From the NCBI RefSeq assembly GCF_026340305.1, contig NZ_JAPEPI010000005.1, positions 124,001-188,000 on the forward strand: a DNA stretch of 64,000 bases, read 5' to 3'. This DNA is from Streptomyces sp. NBC_01381 (GTDB lineage: Bacteria > Actinomycetota > Actinomycetes > Streptomycetales > Streptomycetaceae). A program made the position numbers and the translations under genes. The notes under the pieces were generated by a model. The model made no database searches. It was not told where the DNA came from and worked only from the letters and a program-made list of their open reading frames with translations. The stretch's first letter is position 1. Every line of letters begins with the position of its first letter. Positions 35,217 through 42,656 of the stretch are shown in pieces.

Positions 35217-35245
35217 TCCGCGTCGTCGGCGTAGTGAGCCCGTTG

Positions 35246-35392
35246 CAGCAGGCCGAGCAGGTGCTTGCCGGGCACTTCCCAGTCATTCCGCCGGGGTACC
35301 CAAACGGCACCGCGGGCTACTGCAGCGAAGTGTCCGGCGTCGCGCTCGACGCGTTCGACATCCCGGTGTTCACCGACATCCAGGTGTCGGGA
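35246..35392 (+). pseudogene. 3' fragment of a duplicated substrate-binding protein gene
   Basis: Reads QQAEQVLAGHFPVIPPGYPN, VALDAFDIPVFTDIQVSG, matching the last 50 residues of the lipoprotein at 32326. The original TGA is lost and there is no 5' part. It marks the start of copy B. Confidence 0.8.
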
Positions 35393-36007
35393 CGACCCTG
35401 CGGCGGTAGCCGCAGACGCCGCCGGCCCCGGCACCGTCTCGCACCTCCTGGCCGACGGCGGCGCAGGCTTCGCCCTCAGACAGTCAGGCGGCCGGGTATG
35501 CGCCGGGCTTGCCCCCGCCCCGGCCTGGTGGCCACGCCTTCAGCCCCGACCGGACACACCGGGTGTCGGTGACGCTGTCGGTAGTCGCCCCAGCCCCGCG
35601 GCGATCCGGTGACCCTGTCCTGGAATGCCTTCAGCGGCTGTCCAGGCATCTGCCCGGCGGCGCCCTGAAGACAGGCTCGCGCCCCGGGACGGGCCGTCAC
35701 CAGGCCTGCGGGCCCGGCAGTCGATCGGCGTGTGCGTGTGCGGGGAGTGGATGGTGGTGACGGCGCCGCCACGACGGTGCCCGGGCGGCCCCACCGCGAA
35801 TGCTACTGGCCGGTTTCTGGGTGAGGTGACCGATGTCTTGCCCCTCGGCGACGGGTGATCGTGATGACGGATCAAAGCCGCGGCAGGCGAACCGCCACCC
35901 CTGTACCAGGCTGCCCGGCAGCACCGCCCCCGCATCCGGGGTCACCATCCAGTCACCAGCCAAGGAGATGCCATGTCCCAGTGGACCGTCACCATCCCCA
36001 CCTTCCG
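35246..36007 (+). repeat. Tandem duplication, copy B
   Basis: Homologous to 33814-34572, ending within the first 12 codons of the gene at 35973. Divergence (perhaps 10-20 percent in the non-coding part) shows the duplication is not recent. Confidence 0.85.
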
Positions 36008-36206
36008 CATGATCGGCGCCGAGCCGGTGCACGGCACCCAGACCTGGATCGTGTCTGCCGACCTCCCGCAGCAGGCCCGCGATCTGGCCCTGGCGGCCGC
36101 CGCCACCGACGACGCCATGCGCCACCGGCGTGGAGCGGCGCTGGACACCACAGCCATCGACGTGGCCCCCCGGGAACGGGACGGCTCCCCGACCGCGTGC
36201 CTCTGA
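35973..36206 (+). CDS. 77-residue protein with the duplicated MS(Q/R)WTVxIPTFR N-terminus
   Basis: AAGGAG ribosome site 6 bases before the ATG. Sequence TWIVSADLPQQARDLALAAA suggests a small alpha/beta domain; the tail is Arg/Asp-rich and acidic. The N-terminal 12 residues are shared with the transglycosylase at 34538, but here they run naturally into a strand-like continuation (RMIGAEPVHGTQTWIV), so this is probably the original owner of the leader. A relic at 31658 supports a real protein family. Function unknown. Confidence 0.6.
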   Translation: MSQWTVTIPTFRMIGAEPVHGTQTWIVSADLPQQARDLALAAAATDDAMRHRRGAALDTTAIDVAPRERDGSPTACL

Positions 36207-36496
36207 CCGGGGGTGGTACACAGGAGAAGGTTTTCCCAGTCCAGCGGCAGACCTGAAACGGTTCACCCCTTTCCGACCCGCGCCCCAGACCGACAGCAGA
36301 GGCGAGCTGCCATGGACTGCTTCGACCAGATCACCGGCACATCGCGGTAGCGACGCCGCCATGCCTCTTTGAAGGGCCGGCGCGGCCCGCACACTCCGAG
36401 ATCGGGCGACCCACCCCGGACACCGTCGTCATCCCGTGGTTCATACCGGGACGAAGGCGCTGGAGCGGGGGAATCACTCGATCGTCGACAGGCGGA

Positions 36497-39388
36497 ATGC
36501 CCGACTGGCAGTTCCGGTATTTCCTGTATTCCTCAGTGATTGGGTTCGATACGTTGAATCGCCACGCGGAACGAGAGCTTCCTCCCTTCATCGGGCGGAG
36601 CGCCGAACTGGGCGCGCTGCAGGAGTTGTTGTCGGCGGCCGTCGGCGGCCACGCCTCGGTCGTCCTTCTCACCGGTGAGGCCGGCATCGGGAAGACCTCG
36701 CTGCTCGATGAGGTGGTGGCCGCGGCTGCAGGGCGCGGTATCACCGTGGGACGCGCCCGTGGTGCTGCGCTGGAGCGCGAGTTCGCCTTCGGTGTCGCCC
36801 GCCAGCTTTTCGGGGGACTGCTCGCGGAGACCGGCGACCCGCCGCGCGACGGCAGCTTCGACGCGCTGCCCGGCGCCCAGGCGAGCCTTGCGACCCATCA
36901 CGCGCTGTACCGGCTGATGGGCTCGCTCGCCGGCCAAACCCCGCTGCTCCTGGCCGTCGATGATGCCCACCTCGCTGACGCCCCCTCCTTGCGCTTCCTG
37001 GCGTACGCGGTGCAGCGCTTCGCGGCGCTGCCCGTCCTGCTGGTCCTGTGCACGACGGAGGGCGAGCAGCCGCACGCCGAGGAACCGCTGCAGGACCTGG
37101 CCGCGGCGGCGCGGCCGATCCCGCTGGCGGCTCTGGAGCCCGACGAGGTCGCGCACTTGGTGCGGTGGGCGGTGGGCGACAGTGCCGATGAGGATCTCGT
37201 CCTGGCGTGCTGCGAGGTGACCGGGGGGAATCCGTTCCTGCTGGCCGAGCTGCTACGCACGCTGGAGCAGCGAGGCGGCCACCGGGCCGAGATCACCGCG
37301 CAGCATGTGCGCGGGCTGGGCTCGCCCGTGGTGGCGGAGCGCCTGCGGTCGCGGTTCAGGACATGCCCCGATGCCGCCACGCTGGCCCACGCCGTCGCCG
37401 TTCTCGGCGACCGGGCGGAATTCGGCCTCGCTTCGGAACTGGCCGGGCTCGACCTGGCCGCCGCGGCGCACGCCCTGGACACCCTGGTCGAGATGAAGGT
37501 GCTGCAGAACACCTACCCGCTGGCCTTCATCCACTCCTTCGTCCGCAACGCCGTACTGGAAGGCGCCCCCGCCGGCGCCCGGATCGCCGCGCACGCCAGG
37601 GCCGCGCAGCTGCTGCGCGGGGCCCAGGCGCCAGCCGAGCAGATCGCCGCCCACCTGCTGCATACGGGCAGCGTGGTACTGCCCTGGGCGGCCGACGTAC
37701 TGTGCCGGGCCGCGCAGCTGGCCGAGGCGCGGGGCGCGCCCGACGCAGCCGCGACGTATCTGCAGCACGCCCTGCATCAGCCTCTGACGGCACAGCAGCA
37801 CGCCGCTGTGCTGTGCGAGCTGGGCAGCGCGGAGCTCGCCTTCAACCCCACCACGGGCATCGCCCGGCTGCGATCAGCGCTGGACGGGGCGGCCGACGCG
37901 CACGAGGCCGCGCGGGTGGCGATCAGCCTCGTCCCCGCGCTGTGCATGGTCTCCGCGCACGAGGAGGCCGTTGACGTGGCCGACGCCGTGCTCGCCGGAC
38001 TCGACCCGGACGACCGTGACCTCACCTGGGCGCTGGGCTCGATGGCGATGGCGTCGCAGTTCCTGCGGATGGAGACGGTGGCCGACGCCCATGCGCGGAT
38101 CGAGCGGCTGGCGACGGAGGTGCCCGACCGACCCGACCTGCAGAGGTCCCGGCTGGCGTTCCTGGCCGCGATCAAGGGCTGGCACGGCGAGTCGCGCGAG
38201 GAAGTCGTGCGGTTCACGCGCCAGGCGCTGGCCAGAGCGGATGGGCTCTTCTTCCGCCCGCCCGGCTACTACTCGCTGTACGCACTGGCCCGCACCGACG
38301 ATTCTGGGGCCATCGAGGAGTGCTACGCGGTGGGCGACCGCATCGCCCGGGAGTGCGGCTCGCCGCGGGCCGGCGCCGTCATGGCGGTGGCCCACGGGCT
38401 GCAGTCGTTCGCCTCCGGGGACCTGGCGGAAGCCGCCACTCGTTTCTCGGCCGCCCTGCGGACCTTCGAGGATTGCGGCACTGTCCTTGAGACCGACACC
38501 GACGCGATGCCGTGCATCGCCTGGCTCGTCGACGTCCTCGTGGCGGCCGGGCGGGTGGATGAGGCAGGGGAGTTGCTGTCCCGGTGCGGCCTGCTGACGA
38601 GCAGGCTCCCCGAACTCCTCCACCACAACTTCGTCCTGTGCGCCAGGGGCGGACTGCGGATCGCGCAGGGCGATCTGCACGGCGCCATCGAGGACTTGGA
38701 GGAGTGCGGCCGCCGAGCCGAGGTGTGGCAGCTGCGTAACCCTGCCGCGCTCCCCTGGAGGTCGCGGGCCGCCGCGGCCTACACCGCACTCGGCCGCCAC
38801 GAGCGCGCCCGGGAGCTGGCCGAGGCCGAGCTGCACGACGCCCGGCGATGGGGGACACCCCGCGCCATCGGCGTCGCCCTGCACACACTGGGCACGGCGG
38901 TCGGCGGCGACGAGGGGGCCGAACTGCTCACCGAGGCCGTGACGGCTCTGGAAACCTCGCCCTCCCGGCTCGCCCTGGCCGCAGCCCTGCTGGACTCCGG
39001 CGCTCTCGCCCAGGCACAAGGCCGCCCGGAGGCCGCCCGCACCGCGCTGCGCCGGTCGGCCGACCTGGCCCGTGAGCGCGGGGCCGAGCCGGTCGCGGCC
39101 CAGGCAGAGGAGTACCTGGCCCAACTCGCCCCGGACCCACGCGAGATACGCGGACCGGCCCCGCACGGCCTCACCCGGCAGGAGCACCGGGTGGCCCTGA
39201 TGGCCAAGCACGGCCTGACGAACCGGCAGATAGCCGAGCAACTGTGCGTCACACTGCGGGCCGTGGAGTTCCACCTGTCCGGCGCCTACCGCAAGCTCGG
39301 AGTCAAGCGCGACGGCCTGGCCGCCATGCTGCTGCCAGACAGCCACAGCCACAGCCGCCCCAGCCTCAGCGCGCTCAGCGCCGCCTGA
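36497..39388 (+). CDS. Second LAL-family LuxR regulator
   Basis: 963 residues if the ATG at 36497 is used; GTG 36536 is a reasonable alternative since recognisable sequence begins at FIGRSAELGALQELL. Walker A LLTGEAGIGKTS (about 55-66), Walker B LLLAVDDAHLAD (about 150-161), TPR-like helices in the middle and a LuxR HTH at the end (LTRQEHRVALMAKHGLTNRQ, then VTLRAVEFHLSGAYRKLGVK). It is downstream of the duplicated region on the same strand. Target unknown; the peptide locus at 41.7 kb or the lipoprotein are candidates by proximity. Confidence 0.87.
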   Translation: MPDWQFRYFLYSSVIGFDTLNRHAERELPPFIGRSAELGALQELLSAAVGGHASVVLLTGEAGIGKTSLLDEVVAAAAGRGITVGRARGAALEREFAFGVARQLFGGLLAETGDPPRDGSFDALPGAQASLATHHALYRLMGSLAGQTPLLLAVDDAHLADAPSLRFLAYAVQRFAALPVLLVLCTTEGEQPHAEEPLQDLAAAARPIPLAALEPDEVAHLVRWAVGDSADEDLVLACCEVTGGNPFLLAELLRTLEQRGGHRAEITAQHVRGLGSPVVAERLRSRFRTCPDAATLAHAVAVLGDRAEFGLASELAGLDLAAAAHALDTLVEMKVLQNTYPLAFIHSFVRNAVLEGAPAGARIAAHARAAQLLRGAQAPAEQIAAHLLHTGSVVLPWAADVLCRAAQLAEARGAPDAAATYLQHALHQPLTAQQHAAVLCELGSAELAFNPTTGIARLRSALDGAADAHEAARVAISLVPALCMVSAHEEAVDVADAVLAGLDPDDRDLTWALGSMAMASQFLRMETVADAHARIERLATEVPDRPDLQRSRLAFLAAIKGWHGESREEVVRFTRQALARADGLFFRPPGYYSLYALARTDDSGAIEECYAVGDRIARECGSPRAGAVMAVAHGLQSFASGDLAEAATRFSAALRTFEDCGTVLETDTDAMPCIAWLVDVLVAAGRVDEAGELLSRCGLLTSRLPELLHHNFVLCARGGLRIAQGDLHGAIEDLEECGRRAEVWQLRNPAALPWRSRAAAAYTALGRHERARELAEAELHDARRWGTPRAIGVALHTLGTAVGGDEGAELLTEAVTALETSPSRLALAAALLDSGALAQAQGRPEAARTALRRSADLARERGAEPVAAQAEEYLAQLAPDPREIRGPAPHGLTRQEHRVALMAKHGLTNRQIAEQLCVTLRAVEFHLSGAYRKLGVKRDGLAAMLLPDSHSHSRPSLSALSAA

Positions 39389-39391
39389 CGC

Positions 39392-39415
39392 GGGGCCCGC
39401 GAGCGCGCGGGCCCC
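39392..39415 (+). terminator. Strong hairpin after the LAL gene
   Basis: GGGGCCCGCG (39392-39401) pairs perfectly with CGCGGGCCCC (39406-39415) around AGCG, 3 bases after the stop codon. Typical GC-only Streptomyces terminator. Confidence 0.65.
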
Positions 39416-39419
39416 CGGG

Positions 39420-39826
39420 GCGGGCGTGTAAGTAGCCCTGGATTCGGTGGGATTGGCGTTTGCGGCGGCGGAGGAAGCCCGGGTCTCGTGGGCGAGGTCG
39501 TCTGCTGAGCGGGCGCGTGCGGCGTGGACGGTGCGTTTGCTGTCGGCGTTGAGGAGCTCGCCGGGGTTGTATCCGGGCATCAGGTGCAGCTCGATCCGCT
39601 CGGTGTGGTCGGCGAGCCAGGCTAGGACGGCGTTGCTACGGTGGACCGGATGCCCCTCGGCGATCACGTGGACCTTCCGTCGGGTCTGCCGGGCGAGCCG
39701 GTCGAGGAAGACGGTGAACACCTTCGCCGTCACCTTGTCCGGCTGCCGACGGTAGGAGCGGCGGGCCGGGCGCTGCGGCGTGAAGCCGTGCCGGCGCAGC
39801 CACGTGCCCACCCCCTGCCCGGTCAT
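39420..39826 (-). pseudogene. IS630 transposase, C-terminal piece with internal deletion
   Basis: Reads GVGTWLRRHGFTPQRPARRS, then directly TAKVFTVFLDRLARQTRRKV, HVIAEGHPVHRSNAVLAWLA and LHLMPGYNPGELLNAD: the start and end of the IS630 catalytic domain with the middle (about 100-150 residues) missing. A one-base shift near 39480 moves the last block (FLRRRKRQSHRIQGYLHARP) out of frame. It completes the N-terminal piece at 40840-41176. Confidence 0.75.
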
Positions 39827-40839
39827 GGTGACACCGACATCCGGATCAGCTCAGCGACTGTTGCCCGACGCTTACGGTGAGCACGAGGACGACGTTCACC
39901 GTGGGGACGTAGAGGCGGCCTTCGTTCACTCGGTGAGGTGACGTGTCGTCATCACGGTGTCGGCTCCGTGTGCTTGCTGTCGCGGGTTGTTCACGCGGGC
40001 GTGAGGAGCCGGCCGCCGGTGACCAAGACGACGGCGCCCCACGGATCGGTGGAGGCCCATGAGGCGTGCTGCTCCTGGGCGACGCGGGCGGCCTCCCCCA
40101 GGACGTCGAGGGCCTCGGCCAGCTCGGTGGCCCGGGGCTGGAACGGTCCGGCGTCCGGGGTGAGTCGGTAGGCGTAGATCATGCCGTGGCGGCTCCAGAA
40201 CGCGGCGCGTGCTCTCGCGCGGCGGAGCCAGCCGCGGACGGTCGTCGCTGGCCGGTGCCGCCGCTCGGCGATGCGGCGGTGGCCGTGCCCGGCGACGTGG
40301 TCCAGGAGAGCGGCGGCGATGGTGTGCACGCTGTCCGCGCGCCTGAGCAGGCAGTACGGCGGCAGCAGCACGTGTGTGGTGCGGCAGGAGGGGCAGCGGG
40401 CCCGCCTCGGCCGCAGCCGCCGGAGGCCGCCTTCGGGCAGCCGGATCGCGCGCTCCCGGGCGTAGCCCCACGGGCGCAGGGGCGCGTCGCAGGCCGGGCA
40501 AGGCGGCAGTGCACTCGTCTCGGACTCCGCCACGACGATCACGAACAGGTGCCTCCCGCATCCCACCAGCGTCACCACGACCACGCCGCCCGCGCCAGGG
40601 GCAACTCGTGTTGCTGGCTCCCCATGCGGTCGATCATCCAGTCCGGACTGGTACCCACCTCACCCGAACGAAGACCGGCGACACGACGTCGACGACGAAC
40701 AGCACGACCGACAAGGGCGGTCTGGGGAAGGCGGGTTGATGTGCACGGTGTCGTCGCGCACGAACGTCAACATGACGCACTCTGGCCGTGGCCACCATGA
40801 ACGTCGCCAACCTCCGAGCACGTACTCATGCTGAGCGTC
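39827..40839. mobile_element. Segment splitting an IS630 copy, carrying a DUF6431-like gene
   Basis: The two halves of one IS630 transposase (N-part ending GGPMWTRSLV at about 40840; C-part starting MTGQGVGTW at 39826) are separated by about 1 kb that holds the DUF6431-like gene and no other IS protein. The simplest reading is an insertion into IS630. Exact ends and terminal repeats could not be defined. Confidence 0.45.
39991..40542 (-). CDS. DUF6431-like zinc-ribbon/HTH protein
   Basis: 183 residues from GTG 40540-40542 (GGGAGG 10 bases upstream). An N-terminal zinc ribbon CPACDAPLRPWGYAR...CPSCRTTHVLLP is followed by an HTH (SVHTIAAALLDHVAGHGHRR, ATTVRGWLRRARAR). The C-terminal half is helical, ending AVVLVTGGRLLTPA, as recalled for DUF6431 proteins of Streptomyces, which are often next to transposases. 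Probably a DNA-binding accessory or cryptic transposition factor. Confidence 0.6.
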   Translation of the reverse strand: MIVVAESETSALPPCPACDAPLRPWGYARERAIRLPEGGLRRLRPRRARCPSCRTTHVLLPPYCLLRRADSVHTIAAALLDHVAGHGHRRIAERRHRPATTVRGWLRRARARAAFWSRHGMIYAYRLTPDAGPFQPRATELAEALDVLGEAARVAQEQHASWASTDPWGAVVLVTGGRLLTPA

Positions 40840-41176
40840 GCCCAACAAGCGACCAGCGACCGGGTCCACATCGGGCCGCCGGTCAGCAGCTGCCCGGCCG
40901 TGTAGTCGGCCATCGCCTGGAACAGCACCGCACGGTCCTCGCCACCGGTCAACTCACCGGGCCGGAGCGGGACTTGACCGGCGCTGCCGGAGATTCCCCG
41001 CCCGCGGCCTTGAACGTGCGCCACCAAGTGCCCACGGACCTCTCCGACACCCCGAACACCTCGGCCGCCTGCCGGTACGTCCGCACCTGCCCCGACTCCA
41101 GCACGGCCACCACCCGCAGCCGCACCACCTCCTGCGCGGCAGGCCCCAGGCGCCGCGCACCCCCAACCTCGATCAC
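40840..41176 (-). pseudogene. IS630 transposase, N-terminal piece
   Basis: GPAAQEVVRLRVVAVLESGQ, YRQAAEVFGVSERSVGTWWR is the N-terminal HTH of IS630 transposases. After a frameshift near 40965 it continues ELTGGEDRAVLFQAMADYTA, GGPMWTRSLV, then homology stops where the foreign segment begins. Confidence 0.75.
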
Positions 41177-41733
41177 ACACCCTCAACGAGCAGAGCAACC
41201 AGACAGTTCCGGTCCAGTAACTGTCCCCGACAGAGCCCATGGACGCCTCAACTCCGGCTCCTATCAGACGAGTTGTGAGCCTGACCGATGTGTGTTGGGC
41301 AGGTCCTCTCATGAGTCCCATCTGACCCACTGTCAGCATCCGTCGCATCTCCGGGGAACCTCAGTCTGTCCTGCCCCGGTACCCAAGGGACGAACCAGTG
41401 GCGCAACTGTCCGTGCCGCCTGATATCGGCCCTGGCCTGATCGTTCCCGCACCGGGAGACCGCACGAGGCGGGCAGGGGCGGGAGGCGGACCGCCGAGGA
41501 ACCCGGTGGATCTCTCCCGGCCCCTGGAACGGCCCGCCCACTGCGGGCGGTACCGAAGGGCGACGGCGGGCGGGCCTCTCAATTCCCTGTGGTGCGCACC
41601 GTAGGGACACACGAACCGGGGCCAGGCAGGCTTCAAGCATGAGTCGACAAAGCGACTCTGATCCACCGCCTACGAGCACGGAAGCAGCACCCCTGCACTA
41701 GGCAATCCACACCACAGACATAGGGAGAACACC
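41177..41733. other. Upstream region of the peptide locus
   Basis: No convincing gene. The first 60 bases (CAGACAGTTCCGGTCCAGTA) are probably the outer end of the IS630 element. The remainder should contain the promoter of the two-precursor operon; no clear -10/-35 pair was identified. Confidence 0.4.
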
Positions 41734-41796
41734 ATGCAGCACACCAACATCATCACCGACCGCGCCGTCTTCCTGGGCGTTGACGAGCTGGAGACG
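41702..41796 (+). repeat. Duplicated leader region, copy 1
   Basis: The 32 bases before the ATG (GCAATCCACA...AGGGAGAACACC) and the first roughly 60 coding bases recur at 42247-42348. Shared 5' UTR, ribosome site and leader peptide point to duplication of a whole precursor-gene start. Confidence 0.85.
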
Positions 41797-42084
41797 CTGG
41801 ACGCACCGGACGCGTCGGACGGATCGTTCGAGTCGGCCGCACCGGCCGCACCGGCCGCACCGGCCGCGCCGTCGTGGACCTGGAACGGGGTCGCGCAGGA
41901 CACGGTGACGGCCTCTGAAGGTGTCGGCAACGTCCTCAGTGGTGGCCAGACGTTCCAGCAGGGGGTGAACGCGGGCAACCAGCTGCAGGAGGCTCAGGGT
42001 GCCGCAACCGCCGCCAAGGGCTTCGGGCAGCTCGGGCAGGTGGCCGCCGACATCTGGAACCAGCTCCCCGGCACCGGCAGCTGA
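41734..42084 (+). CDS. Candidate ribosomally made peptide precursor 1
   Basis: 116 residues; GGGAGAACACC ribosome site. Leader MQHTN-IITDRAVFLGVDELE-TLDAP is almost identical to that of the next small gene, then diverges. After an (APA)n linker, the core region is Gly/Ala/Gln-rich and helical (GVGNVLSGGQTFQQGVNAGN, GQLGQVAADIWNQLPGTGS), with no Cys and few charges, like a bacteriocin-type helical peptide. The acidic L-x-V-D-E-L-E segment is typical of recognition sequences bound by PqqD-like domains. Product structure unknown; RiPP assignment is inference. Confidence 0.6.
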   Translation: MQHTNIITDRAVFLGVDELETLDAPDASDGSFESAAPAAPAAPAAPSWTWNGVAQDTVTASEGVGNVLSGGQTFQQGVNAGNQLQEAQGAATAAKGFGQLGQVAADIWNQLPGTGS

Positions 42085-42094
42085 CGGCCGGCTG

Positions 42095-42137
42095 GCCGGG
42101 GCGGGTGGGGCGCTCTCTGTGTCCTGCCCGCCCCGGC
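42095..42137 (+). terminator. Hairpin between the two precursor genes
   Basis: GCCGGGGCGGG (42095-42105) pairs perfectly with CCCGCCCCGGC (42127-42137), with a 21-base loop, 11 bases after the first precursor stop. It may partially terminate transcription, giving more precursor 1 than downstream products, or stabilise the mRNA end. Confidence 0.55.
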
Positions 42138-42246
42138 GCCGCCAGCCGTCACCGGCGGCACCGCAGCCATCAGCACAGACGCCCGGTGCCCCTACCCGCA
42201 GGTTCTGCCCCCGTAGCACGGGGACCTGTTTCGGGCCCGGCACCAC

Positions 42247-42348
42247 GCAATCCACATCACAGAAATTAGGGAGAACACCATGCAGCACACCAACACCAAC
42301 ACCATCACCGACCGTGCCGTGCTCCTGGGCGTTGACGAACTGGAGACG
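42247..42348 (+). repeat. Duplicated leader region, copy 2
   Basis: Near-identical to 41702-41796, with an extra AACACC unit adding Thr-Asn residues to the leader (MQHTNTNTITDRAV). Confidence 0.85.
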
Positions 42349-42543
42349 CTGGACGCACCCATCATTGACCCCAACCCGGCCTTCTGCCCCTCCTGGTTCA
42401 GCCCCTCCTGGTTCAGCCCTGAGCGTGGGCCAGTCACTGAGAAGTTCCCTACGGTCGGCGACCCGTTCTGCCAGCCGGGCAACTTCGACCACCTCTTCAA
42501 CAAGCTCGACTTCCACGACCACCTCACCAAGGTGGCCTTCTGA
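42280..42543 (+). CDS. Candidate ribosomally made peptide precursor 2
   Basis: 87 residues. Same leader as precursor 1 (MQHTNTNTITDRAVLLGVDE, LETLDAP). The core is different: CPSWFSPSWFSPERGP contains a tandem SWFSP unit, then PTVGDPFCQPGNFDHLFNKL and a His/Phe-rich end. Two cysteines (about 44 and 68) could form a disulfide or thioether. It is followed 113 bases later by the M50 protease. Two unrelated cores on one leader is a strong sign of a leader-directed maturation system. Confidence 0.6.
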   Translation: MQHTNTNTITDRAVLLGVDELETLDAPIIDPNPAFCPSWFSPSWFSPERGPVTEKFPTVGDPFCQPGNFDHLFNKLDFHDHLTKVAF

Positions 42544-42656
42544 ACCGCCTGACTCATCGCCGGGCCGGTCGGGCACAGCGTCCCGTTGTTTCGGACTGTG
42601 CCCGCCCGGCCCGGCCTGTCGTGCTCGCCCTGCTGCCTCTTCCGTTAAGGACTGCC

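Noticed and set aside
37874..39826. 650-codon minus-strand frame opposite the LAL regulator
   Set aside because: Only its first part (IS630 remnant, before the LAL gene) has homology; the rest is antisense.
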